From assembly GCA_938030905.1 (NCBI GenBank), contig CALHIW010000079.1, positions 1 to 12,220 on the forward strand: a stretch of DNA of 12,220 nucleotides, read 5' to 3'. This document shows positions 1 through 7,699 of this stretch, piece after piece. A model generated the notes under the pieces. It worked only from the letters and a program-made list of their open reading frames with translations. It searched no databases and was not told where the DNA came from. The translations under genes and the position numbers were made by a program. Source of the DNA: Candidatus Methanomethylicia archaeon (lineage in GTDB: Archaea > Thermoproteota > Methanomethylicia > CALHIW01). Every line of letters begins with the position of its first letter. Position 1 is the stretch's first letter.

Positions 1-2
1 GT

Positions 3-512
3 TCTCCTGTCTCTTCCATACTAGCACTTACAGGTGGTATGGTAGTTTATAGAAAGGGAGAAGGTTATATTACAGTGGAACATAAGGGTGACTATAGTAT
101 TATAATAGGTGTCTCCGATAGGGTTTTTGTAAATGTATTAAGAATTTGTAAGCAATATAATGGAAAGATGACGCCATTACAGTCATTAATTAAACATAGC
201 ATAGCTCATGCTACAATCGAAATTACTGAGTGTTTTAGGCGGGGTAATGTTAGAAAACTATATGAGACTTTAAATACATCATACATGCTTCAATCACTAC
301 TCTTTAAAGTACCTCCAAGGATTGATAGACTCATTTCATCCTGTAGAATTCTTGGAGCACATGCAGCAACACTTTCAGGTATTAATAGACAACATATAGT
401 ATGTTTAACCTATAAAGATAATGATAGATTAAAAAGATTCCTGAGTAAAAAAGGATTTCATACATTAGATGTTTCAATATCGGAAAATGGGCTTGTGACA
501 TATAAATGTTAG
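3..512 (+). CDS. mvk: GHMP-family kinase, probable mevalonate kinase, C-terminal part (gene cut by window start)
   Basis: The frame is open to the left edge, so only about the last 169 residues are present and the true start lies outside. Mevalonate kinase phosphorylates mevalonate with ATP on the way to isoprenoid lipids. The fragment shows the family's C-terminal layout. First comes a strand ending in LTGGMVVYRKG, like the usual (S/T)YGG-(hydrophobic) segment. A helical region with an LxETLNTSYMLQ stretch follows, equivalent to the family's MNxNHxLL helix. Then come PPRIDRLISSCRILGAHAA and a closing beta-rich end. Two oddities are visible. The Gly-rich loop, normally LTGAGGGGC, reads LSGINRQHIV. 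The position that aligns with the usual catalytic Asp (SGxD) reads SPVS. A catalytically weak or divergent GHMP paralogue is therefore possible. From memory, gltX sits near isoprenoid genes in some crenarchaea, which agrees with the neighbour downstream. Confidence 0.62.
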   Translation, partial: SPVSSILALTGGMVVYRKGEGYITVEHKGDYSIIIGVSDRVFVNVLRICKQYNGKMTPLQSLIKHSIAHATIEITECFRRGNVRKLYETLNTSYMLQSLLFKVPPRIDRLISSCRILGAHAATLSGINRQHIVCLTYKDNDRLKRFLSKKGFHTLDVSISENGLVTYKC

Positions 513-638
513 GAAATGCGTAAAATCATATTATCTATCATTGTGGTCTATGTTTCATACTAATAGGTATTTTTAAGATGAATGTGCTTAAACATTAAAT
601 AGCTTATTAGTAAAATAATTATCAACTATAATGGATGG

Positions 639-647
639 CTTAAATAT
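639..647 (+). promoter_or_regulatory. Probable TATA box for gltX
   Basis: CTTAAATAT lies about 27 bases before the GTG at 671. That is the usual archaeal distance from TATA box to transcription start, so the transcript would begin almost at the start codon (leaderless or nearly so). A second weaker AT-rich match lies near 589-598. Confidence 0.5.
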
Positions 648-670
648 GAAAATGTATTTTAGGATACTCA

Positions 671-2422
671 GTGATTATAATGACTGTGGCTAATAATATT
701 GAAGAGATAGTTCTGAAATATGCTCTTCAAAATGCCTATAAACATAATGGAAAGGCGCAGATTAAACCAGTAATTCAGAAGATCATGTCTGAACTTCCAA
801 ATCTTAGACCAGTCATCAAAACAATAATTCCAATAGTTGAGAAAATAATATTGAAAGTCAATTCCATGACATATGAGGATCAAGCAAAGCTTATAAGAGA
901 ACAATATCCAGATATGTTAGTAAAAGAAAAACCAAAGGAATATCATAAAACCTTACCTCCACTACCTAATATTGAAAAATATAAAACCATACGTACAAGA
1001 TTTGCCCCAAACCCTGATGCTCCATTACATCTTGGAAATGCTCGCCCAATTATCTTATCTTATGAGTACGCTAAAATGTATAATGGGCAATTTATATTAA
1101 GATTTGAAGACACTGATCCTAAGACAAAACCACCGATTCTAGATGCTTACGAATGGATTAAATCCGATTTAAGATGGCTTGGTACAAAATGGGATGAGGA
1201 GTATTATCAAAGTGATCGCCTCCCAATATATTATCAGTTTTCTAAAATTCTAATTGAAAAGGGGGCTGCCTATGTATGTATGTGTAAAAAGGAAATTTTT
1301 CACGAATTTGTTAGTAAAAGTTATCCGTGTCCATGTAGGTCGCTTACATCGGAGGAACATTTAGAGAGATGGGATAAAATGCTTAATGGAACTTTTAAAG
1401 AAGGGGAAGCTGTCGTTAGAATAAAGACAGATTTAACTAATCCAAATCCTGCATTAAGAGACTGGCCAGCTTTGAGAATAATTAATACTGAAAAGTTTCC
1501 ACATCCACGTACAGGATCGAGATATCATATTTGGCCACTATACAATTTCTCATGCAGTATAGATGATCATGAGATGCTGATAACACATATAATACGTGCA
1601 AAAGAACACATAATAAATACATTACGTCAACGCTATCTTTATACATATCTAGGTTGGAATTACCCTGAAACAATTCATCATGGTAGGATGAAAATTCAAG
1701 GAGTAATACTTAGTAAATCTAAAATTAAACTAGGAATTCAAAAAGGAGTTTTTAAAGGGTGGGATGATCCGAAGCTTGGAACTCTTATGGCACTAAGGCG
1801 TAGAGGCTTTTTACCTGAGACAATTAGGCAGATAATTATTGATATAGGTGTAAAGCCAATAGAATCATCAATAGACTGGACAAATATTTCAACAATAAAT
1901 AGGAGGTTCTTAGATCCAAAAACTAAAAGAATATTCTTTATTGAAAACCCCATTAGAATTATCGTTTATAATGTCAATAAGGATTACGTATGTGAAATTC
2001 CATATCATCCTGAAAAATCTAATATGGGCTTTCGAACATATCAATTTAAGCGTGGAAGTATAGAAGTTTATATATCTCTCTCGGATGTAAGGATGCTTAA
2101 AGCTGGATCGAGCATTAGATTAATGAATCTATTTAATGTTAGGATCATCAATGTAAGCAGTAATAAAGTTGAAGCATTTCACTTAAGCGATGATCATGAA
2201 GAAGCTGTAAAATATAAGTACCCAATAATTCAATGGGTCCCAGTAAATGATAATGTAGATTCGTATATAGTCATGCCAGATGGACGAATAGTGCATGGAC
2301 TATGTGAAGGCGTAAGTAGAACCCTTAATGTAGATGAAATTATACAGCTTGTAAGATTTGGCTTTGTAAGAGTTGATAATATAAAGCCAGATAAAGTTAT
2401 TTTTTACTATACGCATAATTAA
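671..2422 (+). CDS. gltX: Glutamyl-tRNA synthetase, archaeal type
   Basis: A class I aminoacyl-tRNA synthetase that attaches glutamate to tRNA(Glu). In archaea the enzyme is often non-discriminating and also charges tRNA(Gln) for later amidation; the sequence does not settle this here. The length of 583 residues is normal for the archaeal form. An N-terminal helical extension (residues about 5-95, including ALQNAYKHNGKAQ) precedes the catalytic domain. The HIGH-like motif is PLHLGNARP (about 118-126). RFEDTDP (about 144-150) is the conserved substrate-binding stretch. The KMSKS-like motif is LSKSK (about 347-351). Paired cysteines YVCMC (203, 205) and YPCPC (220, 222) may hold zinc. The C-terminal third has the beta-barrel character of archaeal/eukaryotic GluRS. 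GTG at 671 follows a weak AGGA at 661; ATG at 680 (MTVANN) is an equally good start that fits the family N-terminus. The second His of HIGH is Asn, a tolerated variation. Confidence 0.97.
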   Translation: MIIMTVANNIEEIVLKYALQNAYKHNGKAQIKPVIQKIMSELPNLRPVIKTIIPIVEKIILKVNSMTYEDQAKLIREQYPDMLVKEKPKEYHKTLPPLPNIEKYKTIRTRFAPNPDAPLHLGNARPIILSYEYAKMYNGQFILRFEDTDPKTKPPILDAYEWIKSDLRWLGTKWDEEYYQSDRLPIYYQFSKILIEKGAAYVCMCKKEIFHEFVSKSYPCPCRSLTSEEHLERWDKMLNGTFKEGEAVVRIKTDLTNPNPALRDWPALRIINTEKFPHPRTGSRYHIWPLYNFSCSIDDHEMLITHIIRAKEHIINTLRQRYLYTYLGWNYPETIHHGRMKIQGVILSKSKIKLGIQKGVFKGWDDPKLGTLMALRRRGFLPETIRQIIIDIGVKPIESSIDWTNISTINRRFLDPKTKRIFFIENPIRIIVYNVNKDYVCEIPYHPEKSNMGFRTYQFKRGSIEVYISLSDVRMLKAGSSIRLMNLFNVRIINVSSNKVEAFHLSDDHEEAVKYKYPIIQWVPVNDNVDSYIVMPDGRIVHGLCEGVSRTLNVDEIIQLVRFGFVRVDNIKPDKVIFYYTHN

Positions 2423-2561
2423 TACTGTTAAGAAAGGTTTGTATTAGTGGTCTTTTAGGGTCTGTGAATTCTTAAATTGATGTACAGTATGTGAATGTCT
2501 TTAGGAAGAAAAATTACGCATTCTATATTGTGTCTAGAGGGGTTAAGAAGTCTTCTTAGGC
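2423..2561. other. Spacer between gltX and the transposase remnant
   Basis: No gene is seen. A perfect inverted repeat, TAAGAAG-T-CTTCTTA (2544-2558), sits just before the remnant's first codon. It could be part of an old insertion-sequence end or chance. No convincing terminator follows gltX. Confidence 0.4.
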
Positions 2562-3350
2562 ATGGATTGGATGTCATTTAAAGCCTATGTCAATAGGTTT
2601 TACAGCTGGAGGATGGAAGGCTTAAGCCCTCTATCCTATCTCAAGGTAGTGCTTGTGAATTTGCTGTGGAAAATACTTAGCTTCAGAAAGCTTGTTGATA
2701 CATTGCGCAGCAACCAGAATCTTATCTCAGATTTGATGAAGGAGATTTACTCTTAAGAGATGAATAGGTTCCGCGGGAGACTGACAGAGACTGAGTTAGA
2801 TGAGAAAATTTTAGGAGGCTAGAGAACACTAATGGATGCAAAGTTAGATATAGGAGTAGACCTAAGGAACTGTAGAGTCCAGTACTACGATCTAATCAAA
2901 GCTTGAAGACAAAAGAGGTCCAAAAGAAACCAAACATTAGTCTCTCAGATCCAGGGGCAAGTGTTGGTAGGAGTAGAAGGAGGATCTTCTAGACTACGGA
3001 CTCACTACAGCTTCAACTAGGATGGTGAATTGTCCTCAGCCTACGCTATTAGTCTGCAAACAAGAAACAACACCTCAAATCCTTAGCCTCAAAAGCTAAG
3101 AGAAAGTTTCTTAAAGTCAGCAGCGTGTGACAGTTAGTACAGCAGTCAGAGGCTAAGAGGATTAATCATGCTTGAGGAAGATATGCTTATAATACTAAAG
3201 AGAGGCAACGAGAGATGTTACCTGGGGACTTCTGGGTGAGCAGAAGTTCAGATGTTACGGAAAATCCTTAAAGAAGAGGATGGAAGGTAGTGGGGGTACT
3301 AAGCTGCTACTGTACCATGCAACGCCTAGCACACCCAAGCAAGAAATGCC
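2562..3350 (+). pseudogene. Decayed DDE transposase (IS4/IS5-like), many frameshifts and stops
   Basis: No single frame is open, but moving between the three forward frames rebuilds a transposase. Residues 1-64 (2562-2756) are intact and include a helical SFRKLVDTLRSNQNL segment like the N-terminus of IS5-group enzymes. Later pieces follow in order. VQYYDLIKA ends at 2903. ISLSDPGASVGRS begins near 2939 and resembles the DPDA motif. DYGL is at 2992. DGELSSAYAISL begins at 3021, like the strand after the first Asp in the DDE_Tnp_1 fold. CDS(stop)YSSQRLR is at 3126-3158 and is the second-Asp motif (normally ADSxYSS), with TAG replacing CAG. A tail with EQKFRCYGKSLKKRM starts near 3238, like the FRxHG..LK..Y stretch before the last Glu. 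The region looks richer in G and C than its flanks, in line with foreign origin. Terminal inverted repeats were not identified. The exact IS family is uncertain. Confidence 0.68.
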
Positions 3351-3436
3351 TTCTCTGCATCTCAGCTAAATGCCAAATTTCACCTCAAAAACACGTCTAA
3401 AGCCCTCCAGGAAAAGCCTAAATAACATGATTAGAA

Positions 3437-3690
3437 TCAGACCTGAAATATCATCACATCCTTAATACTTAAGTTAGCCATTGATATAGCTTCTAACTTT
3501 ATAACCGAGTAAGCATTATTACGCTTGATATTCCAGTTTTCAACAGCTTCAAGAAGCAATCTAAAGCATCTAAACAAATCATCACTAAAGAAAATACCTC
3601 TCAAAACAAAATCTTACCTTAACAGCATCTACATAATTAGCTAAGCTTCACTAATAGGGAGTTATAAAAATCTAAAATGTTTCTTCTCAT
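3437..3690 (-). pseudogene. Possible broken minus-strand gene of unknown function
   Basis: Read on the minus strand from ATG at 3690, three short pieces in different frames join into one plausible protein. They are MRRNILDFYNSLLVKLS, then NYVDAVKVRFCF, then a 56-codon open stretch (3613 down to the TGA at 3437). The last piece contains SDDLFRCFRLLLEAVENW and later NAYSVIKLEAISMANLSI. It has amphipathic helical character and a protein-like composition, but I do not recognise a family. A CTTAAAC element lies about 25 bases before the ATG. Chance open frames in AT-rich DNA remain possible. Confidence 0.3.
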
Positions 3691-3783
3691 TAAGATTTAA
3701 CTCTTCTATGGTTTAAGAGTAGATTTCGAAGTAATACTGAAACTGATTGATGAGTACTAAATACTTACTTCTCTATAAGTATG

Positions 3784-4206
3784 TTAGCACTCTTTCAAGT
3801 GTCTGTTTTTAACACAAATAACTCTTATACCTTTATGTTTTAACATTTGTCTAAGCTTTCTATCTCCTGTTACTACAATGCAATTGTTCTCTACTGCAAA
3901 CTGATAGATGACCTCATCGACACTTGGCCCCCTTCTATTAAAGTTTATTACATGAAGTTTTTTGATTATAAAATCATAAGCTGCTAATGCGTTTAACTTT
4001 AACTTAATGCTTTTAGATTTTGTGAATTTGCTTATTTCCATTAACGTAACATTCAAAACAGCAGGAATGAATGGTTCCTTAATTATTTCTTCAAGCTCGG
4101 CAAAAATATTTAAGGGTTTTTTAATCATGTACAAAAGAATATTTGTATCAAACACTACTATTTTTCTACTGTGTCCAATCTTACTAAAATTGCTATGAAT
4201 AATCAT
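3784..4206 (-). CDS. PIN-domain endoribonuclease, Fcf1/Utp24-like
   Basis: A 140-residue single-domain PIN protein. The four acidic residues expected to bind metal are visible: D20 in VVFDTN, E57 in LMEISK, D97 in SVDEV and D115 in VVTGDRKLR. The pattern (a short N-terminal tail, VxDTN, then VTGDRKLR followed by KGIRVICV) resembles archaeal relatives of eukaryotic Fcf1/Utp24, which cleave pre-rRNA; rRNA processing is therefore the likely role by family. It is the last gene of the minus-strand operon, 25 bases after aIF2-gamma. An Fcf1-like PIN gene beside aIF2-gamma is a recurrent archaeal arrangement, and that favours rRNA processing over a VapC toxin. No antitoxin-like partner is next to it. 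The ATG at 4206 is the only good start; a GGAG lies somewhat far upstream. In other archaea rpoE and spt4 often follow, but here decayed DNA does. Confidence 0.86.
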   Translation of the reverse strand: MIIHSNFSKIGHSRKIVVFDTNILLYMIKKPLNIFAELEEIIKEPFIPAVLNVTLMEISKFTKSKSIKLKLNALAAYDFIIKKLHVINFNRRGPSVDEVIYQFAVENNCIVVTGDRKLRQMLKHKGIRVICVKNRHLKEC

Positions 4207-4231
4207 TGATTAGCTAAGACTCCAATTAATA

Positions 4232-5473
4232 TTATTGAACTATAATACCATAACCAATTAGACGCCATCCACTACCTATTCGTCGGCTTATAGCTACCCT
4301 AGATTTAGATTCAGCACATATAGGTCTCTTTAAGTTTATTGTGGCAATCCCGCGATGTATTGAAGATACAATACCTAAAGTTACAGCGGTTCCTGAGTTT
4401 ATCATAAGCAATTCATTAACCTTAAGATTTTCAATATTAAGTTGTTGTTTAGTTCCAACCATTCTTTCAAAGAGAACATACTCTATTGAAAATTCATTTA
4501 ATACTGGTGGAAGTGTCCCTGGAGTTCCAGCAACATTTCCTACAAGAGCGTCTGCTTTGGTAAGTGATGGATCTAAAAGAGTAGAAACACCTATTAATCC
4601 TCCAGGTCTTGCTTGATCAATTTCAATATCTCCAGTCTTAAGATTTACTACTCTCGTAAATATTGGCTCATACTCGGTAGCTTTCCCTCTTTCAGACTTT
4701 AATCCAGGTCTAATCTCTATCTCATCACCAACTTTTAATATACCTTGAATTATTGTTCCACCTATAACTCCTCCTTTAAGATCTTTTGGCCTTGTTCCAG
4801 GTCTATTTACATCAAATGATCTAGCAATATACATTCTATATGGTTTTGATAGATCACGATTAGGGGTAGGTATGTATCTTTCAATAGCTTCTATCAATGC
4901 ATCTATGTTAATTCTATGGATTGGAGCTACTGGTATTATTGGAGCGTTTTCAGCAATAGTATTTCTTACAAATGACTTTATTTGATTATAGTTTTCAATA
5001 ATTTTCTCCCTTGAAATGACGTCAATTTTTGTCTGGGCAATAACAATTTTTTCAACGCCTATAATTTGAAGAGCAATTAAATGTTCAACAGTTTGCGGCT
5101 GAGGACAATGTCTCGTGGCATCGATAACAAGAATTGCCCCATCCATTAATGCAGCTCCTGAAAGCATTGTAGCCATGAGCATTTCATGGCCTGGACTGTC
5201 AACAAAACTGATTTTTCTTAAAATTACTGTTTTAGTATTACAATAACTACATACTTCATTAATCGTGTAGCATTGTGGAGGAGGACATATAGGACATTTT
5301 CTAAATACCGCATCTGCATATCCAAGTTTAATAGTCATTCCTCTTGCTAATTCTTCAGAATGTCTTGTTGTCCATACATTACTAAGTGCCCATACTAGAG
5401 TTGTTTTCCCATGATCAACATGCCCAGCAGTACCTATATTACAAATAGGCTGCAGAATTTCCTTCTTATACAA
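4232..5473 (-). CDS. eif2g: Translation initiation factor aIF2, gamma subunit (GTPase)
   Basis: The GTP-binding core of aIF2, which brings initiator Met-tRNA to the small ribosomal subunit. Numbered from the upstream GTG at 5482, the motifs are G1 GHVDHGKT (20-27), switch 1 RGMTIKLGYA (48-57), a zinc knuckle with C63/C66 and C78/C81, and G3 DSPGHE (95-100). The family stretch LMATMLSGAALMDGAILVID follows. G4 reads TKID (151-154) instead of the usual NKID, and the G5 region reads VAPIHRINID. Domains II and III follow, including RSFDVNRPG. Start choice: GTG at 5482 directly abuts the S6e stop (416 residues). However, that GTG lies inside an AGGTG placed six bases before TTG at 5473, as in S6e and aIF5B, so I prefer TTG (413 residues). 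It is the third gene of the infB operon. Confidence 0.97.
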   Translation of the reverse strand: MYKKEILQPICNIGTAGHVDHGKTTLVWALSNVWTTRHSEELARGMTIKLGYADAVFRKCPICPPPQCYTINEVCSYCNTKTVILRKISFVDSPGHEMLMATMLSGAALMDGAILVIDATRHCPQPQTVEHLIALQIIGVEKIVIAQTKIDVISREKIIENYNQIKSFVRNTIAENAPIIPVAPIHRINIDALIEAIERYIPTPNRDLSKPYRMYIARSFDVNRPGTRPKDLKGGVIGGTIIQGILKVGDEIEIRPGLKSERGKATEYEPIFTRVVNLKTGDIEIDQARPGGLIGVSTLLDPSLTKADALVGNVAGTPGTLPPVLNEFSIEYVLFERMVGTKQQLNIENLKVNELLMINSGTAVTLGIVSSIHRGIATINLKRPICAESKSRVAISRRIGSGWRLIGYGIIVQ

Positions 5474-5479
5474 TAGAGA

Positions 5480-5484
5480 CACCT
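5480..5484 (-). promoter_or_regulatory. Shine-Dalgarno site for aIF2-gamma
   Basis: AGGTG formed from the last two bases of the S6e stop TAG and the following GTG. TTG at 5473 lies six bases downstream, the same spacing as for S6e and aIF5B. Confidence 0.5.
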
Positions 5485-5848
5485 ATTTAGTATCTAATTC
5501 TTCTGGATAAAGAATTTTCATATTTATTTGTACTATATCCTCTGTTATAGTATTTCCTCTGAAAAGCTTTCGTTTTCTCAATCCTTTTTTTTCAGAATGA
5601 AAACCAAACCCATTAGATACAAGTATCTTATACTTTCCTCCACCTTGAATACGGGGGTGCATTGGAAAGCCGCTCTTGTCACTTCCACCTGTTATCATTA
5701 ACTTTACGTTTTGATAATCAAATAATGATCCATCAATGATGTCTCCTATTTTCAGGCCAATTAAAGCATTGGCTTTTACATTGGATACTGTTATCTGTTG
5801 CGTCTTTCCAGTTTTAATATCCGAAATGACAAGTTTAAATTCAGGCAA
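5483..5848 (-). CDS. rps6e: Ribosomal protein S6e, short archaeal form
   Basis: A small-subunit ribosomal protein of 121 residues, the short form that lacks the long basic C-terminal tail of eukaryotic S6. Diagnostic stretches are FKLVISDIKTGKTQQ at the N-terminus, LIGLKIGDIIDG, the highly conserved ITGGSDKSGFPMHP (about 53-66), and the basic KKGLRKRKLFRGNTI followed by EDIVQINMKI. The start is TTG at 5848, preceded by AGGTG at 5855-5859 with six bases between them. That Shine-Dalgarno site overlaps the aIF5B stop codon, so translation is probably coupled. The stop abuts the next gene, aIF2-gamma. S6e grouped with aIF2-gamma and aIF5B is a familiar archaeal operon. Confidence 0.97.
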   Translation of the reverse strand: MPEFKLVISDIKTGKTQQITVSNVKANALIGLKIGDIIDGSLFDYQNVKLMITGGSDKSGFPMHPRIQGGGKYKILVSNGFGFHSEKKGLRKRKLFRGNTITEDIVQINMKILYPEELDTK

Positions 5849-5854
5849 TTTTTA

Positions 5855-5859
5855 CACCT
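5855..5859 (-). promoter_or_regulatory. Shine-Dalgarno site for rps6e
   Basis: AGGTG on the minus strand, six bases before TTG at 5848 and overlapping the infB stop. It supports TTG as the S6e start. Confidence 0.7.
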
Positions 5860-7652
5860 TATATTCCCCATAATGGATTTGACTTCTTTTTAATTTCCTT
5901 TAACTCCTCTATAAGTTTTATTGATAATTCGTCCAAATAGGATATAAATTTACTCCTTAAAATTTTTATGTGTTCTTCGGGAACGTCAACATATAGAATG
6001 TCTCCTTCTTTAACTTGTCTACCAACAATAATGTCACCCTTAATTGAAACAGCTACTTGAAGACCGGCTGATGCTTGATTTAACGATTTCCCTTTATCTT
6101 GGATCTGAAGTACTGTTCCTACATTTCTTCCATCCTTATCAATTATCCTATAACCAGGCTTAATTAAACCGCTAAGAATTTCAACACCAACTATTGCTGG
6201 ATCACTTCTTCGAAATACATATCCAGGCATAATTTTTATCTTTCCAGGTTTAATAAGTTCCTCATATTCTCTTTGTAAGGCTCTTTGCTTACTCTCCTCA
6301 CACCATTTAATGTATTTTTCAACAAGATTATATATAACATTATCCGAAAATATAGGTACACTAATGCTTTTAGCATAGTCCTCAGCATCAGGCAATATCT
6401 TAACATTAAAAGCTAAGATAACACCAAGACAAGGGTCTTGTTGTCTTACAAGAGCTGCCTCAACAACGTCTCTTCTATTTACATTTCCTACATCAGCTAT
6501 TCTTATTGGAATTGATTTATTGCTAAGATAGAATATAAGAGCTTCGAGTGATCCTAAGGCATCCGTCTTTAAGACTATACCGTTTATTTGTTTTTCAATC
6601 TTAACACTTAAAACTTCTTCCTTAATAAGCTGAGTATACTTTAGAGCTTCAATTTCATCTGTAGCTACATAAAGAGGAGAACCTATCAAAGCCTCCTCTA
6701 AATTTGGGGCAACTATCTTAACCCCAGCAGCTGCGGTAACCTCATTTATAGCTCTAAATTTATCTTCAGGATCCCTCATTTCATCAAGCGGCTTAGGAAC
6801 AAACAATGCACGAACTTTAGTTACTATAGGGTTTTTCAATCCACCTATAACTATCGTATCACCCCTTTTAAGGATTCCATCATGTATTATGACGTCAATA
6901 GTTGTGCCGAGACCTGGAGATTCGCGAAGCTCAAGAAGAACCCCTTTAGCAGGTCCTGAGGTAACTATAAGTCTATCCATAAGGTACTGTTGAACTAATC
7001 CTATTAATACCATAAGTAGTTCAGATATTCCCTCACCTGTTTTAGCACTAACAGGAATTATAGCTACTGTTCTCGTGAAGTCCTTTATTCTGTCAAATCT
7101 ATCGGCTTTAAATCCTAGATGAAAGAACCTCTCTACAAGCTCATATATGTGCTTATCTAAGATTTCTTGAGCTTGGTGTGATTGAAATTTAAGGGATTCA
7201 ATAAAAGAAAGAGTATTTTTAGATGCCCAGTATGGACATTTATCAAGTTTATTAGCTACAACAAGAAATGGAGTTTTCCTATCTTTAAGAATGTCTATAC
7301 ATTCATATGTTTGAGCTTCAAACCCCTTAATCAAATCTATAACTAGAATGACTATGTCTGCTATTGATCCTCCTCTCTTTCTTAAATTAACAAATGCCTC
7401 ATGACCTGGGGTATCAATAATAAGGAGACCTGGAACTTTAATTTTAGCCTTTAAACTCTTTATTAATTGACCACATATAGTTTCAATTGTAGGTGTTGGA
7501 AAGAAAGTCGCGCCAATATGTTGAGTTATTCCTCCAGCTTCTCTTAGCGCTACACTTGTCCCTCTAATTTTATCTAGTAGGGTTGTTTTACCGACATCTA
7601 CATGACCTAGTACAGCTACTATTGGTTGCCTTACATACTCCTTATGAGACAA
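5859..7652 (-). CDS. infB: Translation initiation factor aIF5B (IF2-like GTPase)
   Basis: The GTPase that promotes ribosomal subunit joining in archaea. At about 600 residues it is the normal archaeal length, without the long N-terminal extension of eukaryotic eIF5B. Numbered from GTG 7661, the motifs are G1 GHVDVGKT (19-26), switch 1 GGITQHIGA (43-51), G3 DTPGHE (83-88), G4 NKLD (137-140) and G5 SAKTGEG (205-211). The domain II barrel begins near RLIVTSGPAKGVLLE. The middle domain has LKTDALGSLEAL and IRIADVGNVNRRDV. The domain IV barrel has KIMPGYVFRRSDPAIVGVEIL, and the final helices end at NPLWGI. Possible starts are GTG 7661, ATG 7658 and TTG 7652. An AGGTGAT Shine-Dalgarno site ends at 7657 and overlaps the first two, so I prefer TTG 7652. 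It is the first gene of a minus-strand operon with rps6e, aIF2-gamma and the PIN nuclease. Confidence 0.97.
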   Translation of the reverse strand: MSHKEYVRQPIVAVLGHVDVGKTTLLDKIRGTSVALREAGGITQHIGATFFPTPTIETICGQLIKSLKAKIKVPGLLIIDTPGHEAFVNLRKRGGSIADIVILVIDLIKGFEAQTYECIDILKDRKTPFLVVANKLDKCPYWASKNTLSFIESLKFQSHQAQEILDKHIYELVERFFHLGFKADRFDRIKDFTRTVAIIPVSAKTGEGISELLMVLIGLVQQYLMDRLIVTSGPAKGVLLELRESPGLGTTIDVIIHDGILKRGDTIVIGGLKNPIVTKVRALFVPKPLDEMRDPEDKFRAINEVTAAAGVKIVAPNLEEALIGSPLYVATDEIEALKYTQLIKEEVLSVKIEKQINGIVLKTDALGSLEALIFYLSNKSIPIRIADVGNVNRRDVVEAALVRQQDPCLGVILAFNVKILPDAEDYAKSISVPIFSDNVIYNLVEKYIKWCEESKQRALQREYEELIKPGKIKIMPGYVFRRSDPAIVGVEILSGLIKPGYRIIDKDGRNVGTVLQIQDKGKSLNQASAGLQVAVSIKGDIIVGRQVKEGDILYVDVPEEHIKILRSKFISYLDELSIKLIEELKEIKKKSNPLWGI

Positions 7653-7656
7653 GGAC

Positions 7657-7663
7657 ATCACCT
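7657..7663 (-). promoter_or_regulatory. Strong Shine-Dalgarno site for infB
   Basis: AGGTGAT on the minus strand is a seven-base complement to the archaeal 16S tail. Its AGGTG core is six bases before TTG at 7652, and it overlaps the alternative GTG and ATG starts. Confidence 0.65.
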
Positions 7664-7686
7664 AATTAATTCATGAATAATTTTAT

Positions 7687-7696
7687 TAATATAAAT
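7687..7696 (-). promoter_or_regulatory. TATA box of the infB operon
   Basis: The minus strand reads TTTATATTAA. Counting about 26 bases on puts the transcription start near 7665, giving a short leader that holds just the Shine-Dalgarno site before TTG 7652. AAGC just upstream could be a BRE. Confidence 0.6.
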
Positions 7697-7699
7697 GCT

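Noticed and set aside
668..904. Minus-strand 78-codon frame
   Set aside because: It lies opposite the start of gltX. The translation is tyrosine/leucine/isoleucine-rich shadow sequence.
2544..2558. Perfect inverted repeat TAAGAAG-T-CTTCTTA as an operator or IS end
   Set aside because: Seven-base arms can arise by chance and no matching copy was found at the far side of the transposase remnant.
3784..4206. PIN protein as a VapC toxin
   Set aside because: No antitoxin-like small gene is adjacent, and its place after aIF2-gamma fits the Fcf1-like ribosomal processing family better.
4341..4616. Plus-strand 91-codon frame
   Set aside because: It lies opposite aIF2-gamma, a highly conserved gene, and has no independent support.
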